A stretch of DNA of 64,000 bases, from contig VFLI01000031.1 in assembly GCA_009885105.1 (NCBI GenBank), forward strand, positions 1-64,000, in the 5' to 3' direction. This document shows, in pieces, positions 53,105 through 61,630 of the stretch (position 1 is the stretch's first letter; each line of letters opens with the position of its first letter). A model generated the notes under the pieces. It was not told the DNA's origin, made no database searches, and was given only the letters and a program-made list of their open reading frames with translations. Made by a program: the position numbers and the translations under genes. The stretch is from Spirochaetia bacterium. GTDB lineage: Bacteria; Spirochaetota; Leptospiria; Leptospirales; Leptonemataceae.

Positions 53105-53974
53105 ATGGCACTCAGTGTTCTGGAAATACTAAAAGATCATCGATTGATCTCCGTCGAGGATGCCGACAGGGTGTTGAATGTATCTCAGGAGACCGGAAAT
53201 CCCATCGGGAGGCTTTTGGTTGATCTTAAAATACTGAACGAAAAAGAACTCTATCTATTCATATGCAACAATCTGGGCATGAATCCCACCTTCATGTACA
53301 GCGACCGACGGTTTGATGTAGCCGGTCTTACCATTCCAAAATTCCAGGTGAGCGGCGACTTCTTTGGTTATTTTCCTCTGGAAGAGGGCCGCATCGCCAT
53401 CACACTCAGCGATGTCAGCGGCAAGGGACTGGAAGCGGGATTGCTTGCAATCGAACTGGCCAACGTTCTGAGAGAATCCATCCGGATGAAGAGTGTAATT
53501 CCTTCTGTTATGATGCGCAAGGTGAATCAGATAAGTCAGGAGTTTTTCGGCGCCGAGCAGTTTGCCACATTCATCATTCTGATTCTCGATATGCACAGCG
53601 GCACGGTGGAATTCTGCTGCGCCGGCAGCCCGCCGATTCTTGTTTTTCGCAGCCGCGAAAAAATCGTGGAGGAGATGGAAGTCAAAGGAATTCCCGTCGG
53701 AATCTACTCGGATTTTCTATTTAACGGCGGCCGGTGCAATCTCAATACGGGCGATATTATGCTTCTTTACTCTGACGGCGCTTATGAATGTCAGAATGTA
53801 AAAGGCGAATTTTACGGTGTTGAAAGAATCAAGAACAATCTGGTAAAATCTCATACCAGATCTGCTCGCGGCCTGCTTCACAAAATGCGGCGGGAAATAA
53901 AATTTTTCAGCCTGTTTCGCGGTTTGAACGACGACACTACATACATTGCAATTAAGAAAAACAGGGAACGATAG
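53105..53974 (+). CDS. SpoIIE/RsbU-type serine phosphatase
   Basis: Protein of 289 residues. The N-terminal 70 residues (LEILKDHRLISVEDADRVLN, GRLLVDLKILNEKELYLFI) resemble the MshEN/GspE N-terminal domain. The rest is a PP2C-like SpoIIE phosphatase: KFQVSGDFFGYFPLEEGRIA (GDF motif metal Asp), ITLSDVSGKGLEAGLLAIEL (DVSGKG), DIMLLYSDGAYECQN (DG) and GLNDDTTYIAIK (DD metal site). It should dephosphorylate an anti-sigma-factor antagonist. It directly precedes ptsI, possibly as one unit (gap 22 bases). Confidence 0.88.
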   Translation: MALSVLEILKDHRLISVEDADRVLNVSQETGNPIGRLLVDLKILNEKELYLFICNNLGMNPTFMYSDRRFDVAGLTIPKFQVSGDFFGYFPLEEGRIAITLSDVSGKGLEAGLLAIELANVLRESIRMKSVIPSVMMRKVNQISQEFFGAEQFATFIILILDMHSGTVEFCCAGSPPILVFRSREKIVEEMEVKGIPVGIYSDFLFNGGRCNLNTGDIMLLYSDGAYECQNVKGEFYGVERIKNNLVKSHTRSARGLLHKMRREIKFFSLFRGLNDDTTYIAIKKNRER

Positions 53975-53996
53975 TGTGCCAGCTGCCCGTGAACCC

Positions 53997-55673
53997 ATGA
54001 CTGTTCTGCGCGGGCTCTGCGCTTCGCCGGGCCGCGCTCCTGGCAGAGCCTTTTTTCTTCCGGATTTTCAAATGACAGTGCCGCAGGTTTCCCTGACTGA
54101 ATCTGAAATTGATTCACAGATCAGTCGATTTGACGACGCTGTTTTGAAGAGCAAAGAACAAATCACACTGCTGATCGAAAATTCAGATCTCTCTCAGGAA
54201 CACAAGGAAATTTTTGAAAGTCATCTGATGCAGCTCCAGGATCCGATGATAGTGGATGAAACAAAGAAGCTTATCCGGGAAAGGAGGATAAATTCCGAAT
54301 GGGCTTTTTCTCTCTGCGTCGATTCGATCAAGGAAAAACTTCAGAAACTCAATAACGAAATTTTCCGCGAAAGAGCGGCGGACCTGGAAGATGTCGCCAA
54401 CCGTATTCTGTCCAATCTCATCCCTGTGGCGGAAGGCGATGTTCGAGTGGCGTATTTAAGGAGTCTTCCATCGGATGCCATTCTGATTGCGCGTGAAATC
54501 GGTCCCTCCCTCATGCTTCATATCAGGACTCCGATTTCCGGAATCGCCACACAGGACGGCGGCATCACGGGTCATATGGCAATTCTCGCGCGAAGCCGGG
54601 GGATTCCGGCCCTGGTAGGCGTGACGGGTCTTCTTGCCTCGTTGAAAAATCAGGACGATATTCTTCTCGACGCTGTCCAGGGAATATTGACGATCCATCC
54701 TGATGAATTACAGGCCGCCGAATTTTATAAACAGGAAAAGAAGGGGCAGTCACTGAGCGATTTGCCGGTCATACTGAAAAGTAAGGAAACGATATCTCTC
54801 TGGATCAATGCCGACGATGAATCGTATGCCGCCGCCGGCAATTATGAAGGAGTGGGACTTTTTCGCACCGAATTTCTTTACATGAAATATCCGGATCTCG
54901 CAGGAAACACGGAGAAAGAAACGGAAATCTATTCGAATATTCTGCGCAGCTATTCCGGAAAAACCGTCACCTTCCGGCTGCTGGATCTTGGAGGGGACAA
55001 ACTGCCGATGGCTCTGGCGGCAAATCTCGGGCAGGCCATGAAGGAGGGATACCGCGGAATCAGGCTGCTTCTTCATGAGAAACAGATTCTGGGATCTCAG
55101 CTGCGCGCAATTCTTCGCGCCGCTGCAAGAACCGGCACACAGCCGTGCCGATGCCGGATCATGCTTCCGCTTGTTTCTTTCCGCGAAGAAATTGAAGAAT
55201 ATAAGAAATATTATTTAAATATATTAAAAGAAATTCCGGATGCCCCTGAAGTCCCGACAGGGATAATGCTGGAAACCCCTGCCTCCTGTCTGATGGCGGA
55301 TGTCTTTTCGGGTTGTGTGGATTTTTTCAGTCTCGGAACAAATGACCTGGCTCAGTTCACGCTGGGACTGGACCGCGCGGGACAGGACGATTCCATTTAT
55401 TTTCAGCCGGCTCTGTTTCGTATGATCGACGCTGTATTGAGGAAAGCATCTGTGCCTGTTTCTATTTGCGGTGAAATTGCATCCCGGACGGATCTGACCC
55501 GGCTGTTGATCGGGCTGGGGCTGCGCGAATTGAGCATGAGCAGTATTTTTCTCGGCCCGGTCGCAGAAATCATCAGGCATTCAACTCTCTCGGAGTGTGA
55601 GCTGCAGGCGCGCGAGGTTCTGCAGGCTGCCGACGCGGATTGTGTCAGAAAAATTCTGGAGCGCAGATCTTGA
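53997..55673 (+). CDS. ptsI: PTS enzyme I
   Basis: Protein of 558 residues from ATG 53997; GTG 53976 has AGGGA at a better distance and would add seven residues. Start MTVLRGLCASPGRAPGRAFF matches the EI start. The phosphohistidine segment is GGITGHMAILARSRGIPALV (His near residue 190), followed by GLFRTEFLYM, GGDKLPMALAANLG, and the PEP-binding ASCLMADVFSGCVDFFSLGT, NDLAQFTLGLDR. No GAF domain is present, so it is EI and not EI-Ntr. It transfers phosphate from PEP to HPr. Confidence 0.93.
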   Translation: MTVLRGLCASPGRAPGRAFFLPDFQMTVPQVSLTESEIDSQISRFDDAVLKSKEQITLLIENSDLSQEHKEIFESHLMQLQDPMIVDETKKLIRERRINSEWAFSLCVDSIKEKLQKLNNEIFRERAADLEDVANRILSNLIPVAEGDVRVAYLRSLPSDAILIAREIGPSLMLHIRTPISGIATQDGGITGHMAILARSRGIPALVGVTGLLASLKNQDDILLDAVQGILTIHPDELQAAEFYKQEKKGQSLSDLPVILKSKETISLWINADDESYAAAGNYEGVGLFRTEFLYMKYPDLAGNTEKETEIYSNILRSYSGKTVTFRLLDLGGDKLPMALAANLGQAMKEGYRGIRLLLHEKQILGSQLRAILRAAARTGTQPCRCRIMLPLVSFREEIEEYKKYYLNILKEIPDAPEVPTGIMLETPASCLMADVFSGCVDFFSLGTNDLAQFTLGLDRAGQDDSIYFQPALFRMIDAVLRKASVPVSICGEIASRTDLTRLLIGLGLRELSMSSIFLGPVAEIIRHSTLSECELQAREVLQAADADCVRKILERRS

Positions 55674-56413
55674 AATTGTACGGGGCTATGTCCCCGCATT
55701 ATTTTCGTTTTGAATCATTCGGCCGCAGCTTTGAAAAAGAAATCGAAAGCATAGACCGGCTCTGCCGGAGTCGGAACATAAATCGAATTCTGGACCTGGG
55801 CTGCGGCACCGGCGAACATGTAAATGCGCTGAGCCGGCTTGGTTTTGACGCATGCGGTCTGGACAGCTCGCCGGATATGATCGCGGAGGCGAAGCGGCGT
55901 TTTCCACTGAGTTCATTTGAGCAGGGAGATTTTCGTAAATTTTCCACGCAGGTTCCATTCGATCTATTAATCTGCCTGCGGGGTTCTCTCGGCTATCTCC
56001 ACGACGACTCATCAATTCTGGGATTTATGAAGTCTGCGCTCTCGTCCCTGAATCCGGGCGGCCTTCTGGCTCTGGAAATCTGGAATGCAAATCCGATTCT
56101 GAAAATAGGCCGGGGCCGTATACCAAGCCGCGGTTTCCGGATCGGCGGACTGGACCGGCTGCGCGAGTTCAGACTGCTGCGAAAAAAGCCCGCAATCGTC
56201 GAACTGAAGCTGGAATTTTCTGCGTCTGGTCTTGCCGGTTCCAAATCAATTTCCGACACACACAACATACGAATATTCCATCTGGATGAGATAGTCGAAC
56301 TGTCGGCCCGCGGCGGTTTTATCGTTGAAAATGTGTATTCCGGAATTTCAGGCGAAGATTTTGTTTCTCAGAAAAAGGCTATTGTTTTGATTTTACGGCC
56401 AGGACAGCCATAA
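55670..56413 (+). CDS. SAM-dependent methyltransferase, coupled to ptsI
   Basis: Protein of 247 residues starting at TTG 55670, which overlaps the ptsI stop (TTGA) and has GGAG 8 bases upstream. Motif I is RILDLGCGTGEHV, motif II FDACGLDSSPDMIAEAK, then FDLLICLRGSLGYLH and SALSSLNPGGLLALEIW. The UbiE/Methyltransf_25 family is likely; the substrate is unknown. Its 3' end overlaps the convergent methyltransferase gene by 35 bases. Confidence 0.85.
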   Translation: MKLYGAMSPHYFRFESFGRSFEKEIESIDRLCRSRNINRILDLGCGTGEHVNALSRLGFDACGLDSSPDMIAEAKRRFPLSSFEQGDFRKFSTQVPFDLLICLRGSLGYLHDDSSILGFMKSALSSLNPGGLLALEIWNANPILKIGRGRIPSRGFRIGGLDRLREFRLLRKKPAIVELKLEFSASGLAGSKSISDTHNIRIFHLDEIVELSARGGFIVENVYSGISGEDFVSQKKAIVLILRPGQP

Positions 56414-57131
56414 ATAGAGGAAATTCCCGCCGTGCCCGGTTCTCCGCTTTCGCCCGTTTGCCCGCGCTTTCTCTGTGGGAAGTCCATTCCTCGACCCGGG
56501 TGATCCGCAATCCACAGTCCGCAAGCAGATTGAAATAAAAACCGACCGGTCTGTGGTATGTTATCGTCTGTATCGACGAATCGCGGCCGGGATTTGTGAA
56601 TATGGGAATTTCCAGAGGCGTGAGATAACGGTCGATCCGGCGAAACTGAAGTTTTTTTGATTCGTCGTATTCCCATGAGCTCTGCCTGGGTATGCGAAAA
56701 CACGGGTGCAGCATTGCCACGGCGATCCGTCCCTCCGGCCGGATGTATCTGGAAATATTGCCGATCACTGCGGCCGGATCGTTCATGTTCTGGATGCAAA
56801 GAGCCAGAGCCGCCGCATCGAAGGTATCCGTAAGTTTCACGGTGGCCGCATCACCGGCGATAAACCGGATATCCCTGCCTGCAGATCTTTTTTCGGCCGA
56901 TAGAATCATCTGCTCTGAGACATCAATGCCGACAGACCGCACTTTTTTTTCCGCAAGCAGACGGCAGAGCACTCCCTGGCCGCAGCCGACGTCCAGGATC
57001 CGTTCACCCGGCAGCGGCGACAGAAGCTTTATGATGCCGGGCAGCACGATCTTCTGATGATATTCGGAACCGTGCTCCCCGATGAGAGAATCGTACCAGT
57101 CCGCTGAACTGTCCCAGGCGGCTTTTTTCAT
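56379..57131 (-). CDS. SAM-dependent methyltransferase
   Basis: Protein of 250 residues with MKKAAWDSSADWYDSLIGEH (typical UbiE-like start), RILDVGCGQGVLCRLLA (motif I), VGIDVSEQMILSAEK (II), FDAAALALCIQNMND (IV) and SRYIRPEGRIAVAMLHPCFR. Upstream of it, 3 bases apart, lies the RluA-type pseudouridine synthase gene on the same strand. Overlaps the convergent neighbour tail-to-tail. Confidence 0.87.
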   Translation of the reverse strand: MKKAAWDSSADWYDSLIGEHGSEYHQKIVLPGIIKLLSPLPGERILDVGCGQGVLCRLLAEKKVRSVGIDVSEQMILSAEKRSAGRDIRFIAGDAATVKLTDTFDAAALALCIQNMNDPAAVIGNISRYIRPEGRIAVAMLHPCFRIPRQSSWEYDESKKLQFRRIDRYLTPLEIPIFTNPGRDSSIQTITYHRPVGFYFNLLADCGLRITRVEEWTSHRESAGKRAKAENRARREFPLFMAVLAVKSKQ

Positions 57132-57134
57132 CGG

Positions 57135-58076
57135 CTATTCCATTACCCTGCGCATATCTTCCGGCATCTCGCTGCGACAGTCGACGCTCTCTTTCTTTTC
57201 CGGATGCTCAAAGCAGAGCCTGTGGCTGTGCAGCGCAGATCGTCCCAGAATGAGCCTCTCGCGGTCTTCGTCTGTCTCTTCTCCGTGGATGAATTTCAGA
57301 TACAGATTTTCATCGAGCCCGTACAGCCTGTCCCCTGCCACCGGAAATCCCAGAGAAGACAGAGTGGCTCGGATCTGATGCATTCTTCCCGTGTGCAGCC
57401 GTACTAGAATCAGACTCAGGCCGCCTTTGCGCGATACAAGCGTGAACTCTGAATGCGCCGTCTGTTCTCCCTCGACCGATCGTTTTATTCTTGTGAATAT
57501 GCGTCTTTTCCGTACCGGGCCGTTTCCCTGCGACAGATATCCGGCCGCCTCCAGATATTCTGGAAAATCTCCGTGAACAATCGTCAGGTATTCCTTTATA
57601 ACCTGTCCGCCGCGAAACGCCCTCTGCAAGAAGGCCGCCGATTTTTTATCGCGACCCAGAACCAAAAGACCGCTCGTTTCCCTGTCCAGTCGATGCGCAA
57701 AATAGCCTTTAAAATCGGCTCCGAATTTTTCTTTGAGAACATAGTACAGAGTGTTTTGAAAATACACTCCCGATGGATGCACGGGAAGATTGGCCGGTTT
57801 GTCAACTATGAGAAAGGAAGGGTCGTCCATCAGAATACGGGCATTCCTGTCCACAGGCGGCTCCGGCCTTCTTTCATAGAGGAATTCAACTTTTTCTCCC
57901 GGAGAAATTCGCCGCGACGGCCGGCATTGCAGTTCGTTCACAAAGACCAGTCCTTCCAGAATCCGCTTCTGCCAGGAGGATCGGCCGATCACCGGGAACT
58001 TGCGGCTCATGAACAAATCCAGGCGCTGCTTTGCTTCCAGGGGTTGCACGATAATAGCTTGTCGGATGAGATTCAT
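57135..58076 (-). CDS. RluA-family pseudouridine synthase
   Basis: Protein of 313 residues. An S4-like RNA-binding start (RLDLFMSRKFPVIGRSSWQK, ILEGLVFVNELQCRPSRRIS) is followed by the catalytic RluA domain with HRLDRETSGLLVLGRDKKSA (active-site Asp), KEYLTIVHGDFPE and LVRLHTGRMHQIRATLSSLG, FPVAGDRLYG. It isomerises uridine in rRNA or tRNA; the exact target cannot be named. A family B hairpin repeat begins 20 bases upstream. Confidence 0.9.
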   Translation of the reverse strand: MNLIRQAIIVQPLEAKQRLDLFMSRKFPVIGRSSWQKRILEGLVFVNELQCRPSRRISPGEKVEFLYERRPEPPVDRNARILMDDPSFLIVDKPANLPVHPSGVYFQNTLYYVLKEKFGADFKGYFAHRLDRETSGLLVLGRDKKSAAFLQRAFRGGQVIKEYLTIVHGDFPEYLEAAGYLSQGNGPVRKRRIFTRIKRSVEGEQTAHSEFTLVSRKGGLSLILVRLHTGRMHQIRATLSSLGFPVAGDRLYGLDENLYLKFIHGEETDEDRERLILGRSALHSHRLCFEHPEKKESVDCRSEMPEDMRRVME

Positions 58077-58095
58077 ATGTATTTAAGAGTAAATA

Positions 58096-58336
58096 TTTTC
58101 ACGCAGAGACAGCAGAGACGCAGAGAGGAGAGGAATGGCAGGACGCCAGATCACTGACAATCCTTTTCTTTTCAATTCGATCTGCAACATAGTTTCATAT
58201 ACTGCCTCAAACAAATGAGGCCGCAGAGAAAGAGGAGGAAAAAAGAAAACATCAATGTTTGGAAGGCGTTCCGGGACGCCAACCGGCGTCCTGAAAAAAC
58301 CTCTCTCTGCGCTCTTTGCGCCCTCAGCGTGAAAAA
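58096..58336. repeat. Long hairpin repeat, family B, copy 2
   Basis: Left arm 58096-58130 (TTTTCACGCAGAGACAGCAG and on) and right arm 58300-58336 (CCTCTCTCTGCGCTCTTTGC and on) pair imperfectly over about 35 bases. Between them lie a second partial arm (GAGGCCGCAGAGAAAGAGG at 58217-58235) and a short nested hairpin pair near 58265-58292 (GACGCC, AACC, GGCGTC). It fills the divergent gap before the gene at 58421 except for its ribosome site. Confidence 0.82.
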
Positions 58337-58420
58337 ATCTTCTAAAAACCGCGCAACGATAAAAACTTTTCTACCCTGTAACAATAACGGACGGAAACGC
58401 CCGGAAAACTGGAGGTAACT

Positions 58421-58879
58421 ATGAAAACAATAGCAGCAGAGGGGAGTTTCTGGATGGAACTGACCGGCAGAAAAGAGGAATTTCGCAATATTGTCCGTCT
58501 ACTTCTCGATTTTGACGAAAAAACAGGCCGATACGCCCGCTACGGAGATCCCGAGACGCACTACATGCGAAAAGCTGTGGCGCAGTCCAGCGATGAGAAG
58601 GCGCGCGTATTCTTAAAAGAGCTGGGCGGATTTGTCTATCATGTCGTGGTGGAGGTGCGGTCCTCCGGCGGTCTTGTCAGCACGGGCTGGATACACGAAG
58701 ACGGAATCCGCAGCGAGCGTGAGTCTTACTGCGAGGATCTCAGTCACCCGGTCCACGGCATCGTCTGCCTGAGCGACCTGTATCAATCATCTTGCAGAAA
58801 AATATCATTGGATTCCGGCGAGACCTGCCTGGACACGGCGACCCTGGATCTGTTGACAGACGATGCGTACGATAGATAA
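58421..58879 (+). CDS. Hypothetical protein
   Basis: Cytoplasmic-looking protein of 152 residues, with a good ribosome site GGAGG at 58412-58416. Charged and globular; conserved-looking segments include WMELTGRKEEFRNIVRLLLD, FDEKTGRYARYGDPET, VVEVRSSGGLVSTGWIHEDG. I do not recognise the family. It ends at a strong terminator. Confidence 0.6.
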   Translation: MKTIAAEGSFWMELTGRKEEFRNIVRLLLDFDEKTGRYARYGDPETHYMRKAVAQSSDEKARVFLKELGGFVYHVVVEVRSSGGLVSTGWIHEDGIRSERESYCEDLSHPVHGIVCLSDLYQSSCRKISLDSGETCLDTATLDLLTDDAYDR

Positions 58880-58882
58880 AAA

Positions 58883-58913
58883 AAAAGCCGCTCTGCGAAG
58901 AGCGGCTTTTTTT
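58883..58913. terminator. Rho-independent terminator, bidirectional
   Basis: AAAAGCCGCTCT, loop GCGA, AGAGCGGCTTTT, flanked by A and T runs on both sides, so it can serve the plus-strand gene at 58421 and the minus-strand ompL1. Confidence 0.95.
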
Positions 58914-58932
58914 GTTTCGAGTGTAACAAAAA

Positions 58933-59934
58933 TTACATCGAAATCTTGTAACCGAATTTGTATCTTGTGCCGCCGAGGCTGATTGGATACACAGGGAATG
59001 GTGCCAGACCCTGGCTTGCAGCCTGGGTTTTACTCTGTACGACGCCGTAACCGCCTCCGAAAATATCTTCAATTTCAATGAAGAGTTTGCTTCCGCTTTC
59101 CAGTTTTTTCTCAACGCCGATAATGGCATTGAAACCGTATCCTCTTACTTTGAAATTGATCGCCTCACCAATGAGGGGGCCACCGCGATCAAATACACGT
59201 GTACCGCTGACTCCGTCTGGCGCAGAAACTTTAACCGTATTTGAACCCACGGGTCCAAACAAACCTCCCAGAACGGTAGTCGGGAAATCCCCGAAGTTGT
59301 TTCCACCGACACTCCAGCCGCCCATGGCATAGTTTACACCGATACCGGCATAGACACTTCCAGATTCGCCTACTCCGGCTTTCAGTCCAAAATAGAACGG
59401 CACAACGAGAGATTTATAATTCCAGTCAACATCGTACCATTTGATTCCGAGCATGGCTGCGTCAGTATGACCACCCTTGATTTTCTGGGTATACGATGCT
59501 CCGATTCTCCAGAAAGTATTCACACCTTCTCGTTCCCAGAATGCGTCCAGAACGATACCGGTCATTGGTCCCGTTGCATTGGCACTGTAGAAACCAGGAA
59601 GGGCTTTTTCCATTCCCAGAAGTTTATTTTCAGCCATAATCAGGGCCTGTTTTGTTCCTTGTTTTTCACCCTGGCAGCTGAGTACCGCTCCGGCACCCGC
59701 ATATGAGTTGGCGTTATATGCTTGAATAGCAGGGTTACAACCAAAGCCGCCGGACGCGCCGGTCATGTTTGGCTGGCCAACAGTTGAATCCAGACCGTCT
59801 TTTGTTATTGTATTTGCCAGGGATCCCAGGTCAAAATGAAGACCCACACCCAGACCGATGAAACTGCCTTCCGCATAAACACTGGAAGCTAACAGTGACA
59901 CAGCCACAATTAGAATGCTTACTATTTTTTTCAT
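58933..59934 (-). CDS. ompL1: OmpL1-family outer-membrane porin
   Basis: Protein of 333 residues. Signal peptide cleaved near SSVYAEG. Stretches close to leptospiral OmpL1 as I recall it: GLGVGLHFDLGSLANTITKD, AENKLLGME, FWRIGASYTQKIKGG, YAGIGVNYAMGGWSVGGNN, and the end APFPVYPISLGGTRYKFGYK with a final aromatic-rich strand. OmpL1 is a trimeric porin restricted to the Leptospira lineage. A strong terminator lies just downstream. The region 59935-60265 upstream holds short hairpins and probably its promoter. Confidence 0.93.
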   Translation of the reverse strand: MKKIVSILIVAVSLLASSVYAEGSFIGLGVGLHFDLGSLANTITKDGLDSTVGQPNMTGASGGFGCNPAIQAYNANSYAGAGAVLSCQGEKQGTKQALIMAENKLLGMEKALPGFYSANATGPMTGIVLDAFWEREGVNTFWRIGASYTQKIKGGHTDAAMLGIKWYDVDWNYKSLVVPFYFGLKAGVGESGSVYAGIGVNYAMGGWSVGGNNFGDFPTTVLGGLFGPVGSNTVKVSAPDGVSGTRVFDRGGPLIGEAINFKVRGYGFNAIIGVEKKLESGSKLFIEIEDIFGGGYGVVQSKTQAASQGLAPFPVYPISLGGTRYKFGYKISM

Positions 59935-60023
59935 TTAAAGACTATCCTCCACTTTATTTTTTTTTCATTACTAATGCGCCGCTTCAAAAACATCCTGTTT
60001 TATGCTGCGGCGCGTCAGGATGC

Positions 60024-60074
60024 GGCCTTGCGGCCTCCGCGGACTTCCTGTCCGCAACGCGACAGACTGTCGCG
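60024..60074. repeat. Array of three short hairpins
   Basis: GGCC-TTGC-GGCC at 60024-60035, GCGGAC-TTCCT-GTCCGC at 60039-60055, and CGCGACAG-A-CTGTCGCG at 60058-60074. They lie between ompL1 and the upstream membrane gene, and may act as a terminator or processing element; similar arrays lie at 9070-9148 and within 58096-58336. Confidence 0.72.
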
Positions 60075-60265
60075 TCAAATTCATACCGTTTCGAGCCTGG
60101 AGTGCCCTCAAGGCCCACAGACGCAAAAAATTAGATTGAGTCGAACTGGCAGGAGCAGGGAGTCAATAAAAAAACGACTGGGTTGAAAAAAACCAGCAAT
60201 TATTTCATATAAATGATATGATTTTTCGTCTAAACGATCCGCATGAGTTTTCCTGCCAGTAACTG

Positions 60266-61630
60266 TCATTTCCAGAACGGCTCGGTCGTCCCAAATAGGT
60301 CCACAACTGGCCTGGAAAAATAGGCCGTTTTCAGGTGTGTGGCTGCATAAAAGCCGTTTAAGAGTGAAATCGACCAGAAAACCAGAGCCGGGGCAGCCCA
60401 GAATACTCGTGTAATACACCCTTTCAACTCCGATTTCTTCCATAATAGATAACCAACCAACAACGGTCCGAAATTTGAAACCATTGGCCGTGCCCCGTAT
60501 GTGGGACCGCCGGACCAGGAGGTGTGGAACACTGCTATCAAAAGATGCGCGAGCAGGAGAATTGCCGGCAGGAGCACCCTCCTGTCGGATCGCTGGTAGA
60601 TCAGGCAGGCGGCCAGCATCAGAATCAGGGCCGGTGTGTAGGACAGCATACCGGAATCGGCGGATATCCAGAGGGCTTTCCAGGCGCCTATCGGATCCGG
60701 GTTGATCTCAAAAGGTATGTAGGTTCGAATCTGGCCGAACAGCATCCAGGACTTGATAAGAAAAAACAGGAAGGCCAGAGCCGGGAAGACAAGGAGTCGA
60801 AGACTTTTTTTCCATTCGCGGTAAAAGTAGACATCGGCGATAAAATACAGAGCGCAGACCGGACCGTAGATTTCTTTGATAAAAAGCAGGAGCCCCAGCA
60901 GGAGAGAGAGGACCCGCCTTTCCTTTCGAATGAAAGACACGAAGGCCAGGATCATCAACGACGAAGCCGGACCTTCCGGATAGAAACTCAAATTGTAGTA
61001 CCAGCAGGGAAGGGCCATGGCCATGAGAGCGGCTGTCAGGATTCCGGGGCGGCCCCGCTTTCTCTGAAACATGTTCAGCATCCGCAGAAGGGCAAAGGCA
61101 TACAGAGCGGTCTGCAGCAGCGCTATGATCGATTCAAAATTGGGGCTGTCATTTTTTATAAAATAGTAGAGAAAGGGAGCCAGCAGCATTGGATAGCCAT
61201 GCGGATGCAGAGCGGTTTCATCGTAATCGGCGGGTCGAAAATCTTTGTGATCGTTTCGTAAGGAAATCTGATAGCGGATGTTTTGTGATTCGGCGCGGCC
61301 GGATTTCTCTGCGGAGGACGATGAATCGGCCTTCATTTCGTACACTTTTTCCCAGGGAATGATTTCCTTTGTGGTTCTGTGAACAAAGTACGAATGATGA
61401 TCGATGGTCAGGCCTGAAAGATACGCTCCGCGCGCCAGATCCGGGGAATCATAGTTGTTGCCGACTATCAAATCGCCGTCCTTGATGATGCTGAAGAGCA
61501 TGACAAGATAGTGCGGCTCGTCGCCGGAGCGCGCTCCCGGCATCTCACGGTGCAGCTTCCATCCCTGAAAAAAAAATGCGGGAAGAGCGAGCAGGCTGAA
61601 GAGTAAAAGGAATTGGCGGAATTTTTTCAA
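60266..61630 (-). CDS. GT-C-like polytopic membrane protein
   Basis: Protein of 454 residues with about ten membrane helices. The first periplasmic loop has RSGDEPHYLVMLFSIIKDGD (the D.E.H-like acidic motif of GT-C glycosyltransferases, as in PMT/ArnT) and a long insertion (about 70-130). PEGPASSLM and SWSGGPTYGARPMVSNFG are further loops. It probably transfers sugar from a lipid carrier; acceptor unknown. Start overlaps the pyk stop by 4 bases (61627-61630), so translation is coupled. Confidence 0.72.
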   Translation of the reverse strand: MKKFRQFLLLFSLLALPAFFFQGWKLHREMPGARSGDEPHYLVMLFSIIKDGDLIVGNNYDSPDLARGAYLSGLTIDHHSYFVHRTTKEIIPWEKVYEMKADSSSSAEKSGRAESQNIRYQISLRNDHKDFRPADYDETALHPHGYPMLLAPFLYYFIKNDSPNFESIIALLQTALYAFALLRMLNMFQRKRGRPGILTAALMAMALPCWYYNLSFYPEGPASSLMILAFVSFIRKERRVLSLLLGLLLFIKEIYGPVCALYFIADVYFYREWKKSLRLLVFPALAFLFFLIKSWMLFGQIRTYIPFEINPDPIGAWKALWISADSGMLSYTPALILMLAACLIYQRSDRRVLLPAILLLAHLLIAVFHTSWSGGPTYGARPMVSNFGPLLVGYLLWKKSELKGCITRVFWAAPALVFWSISLLNGFYAATHLKTAYFSRPVVDLFGTTEPFWK

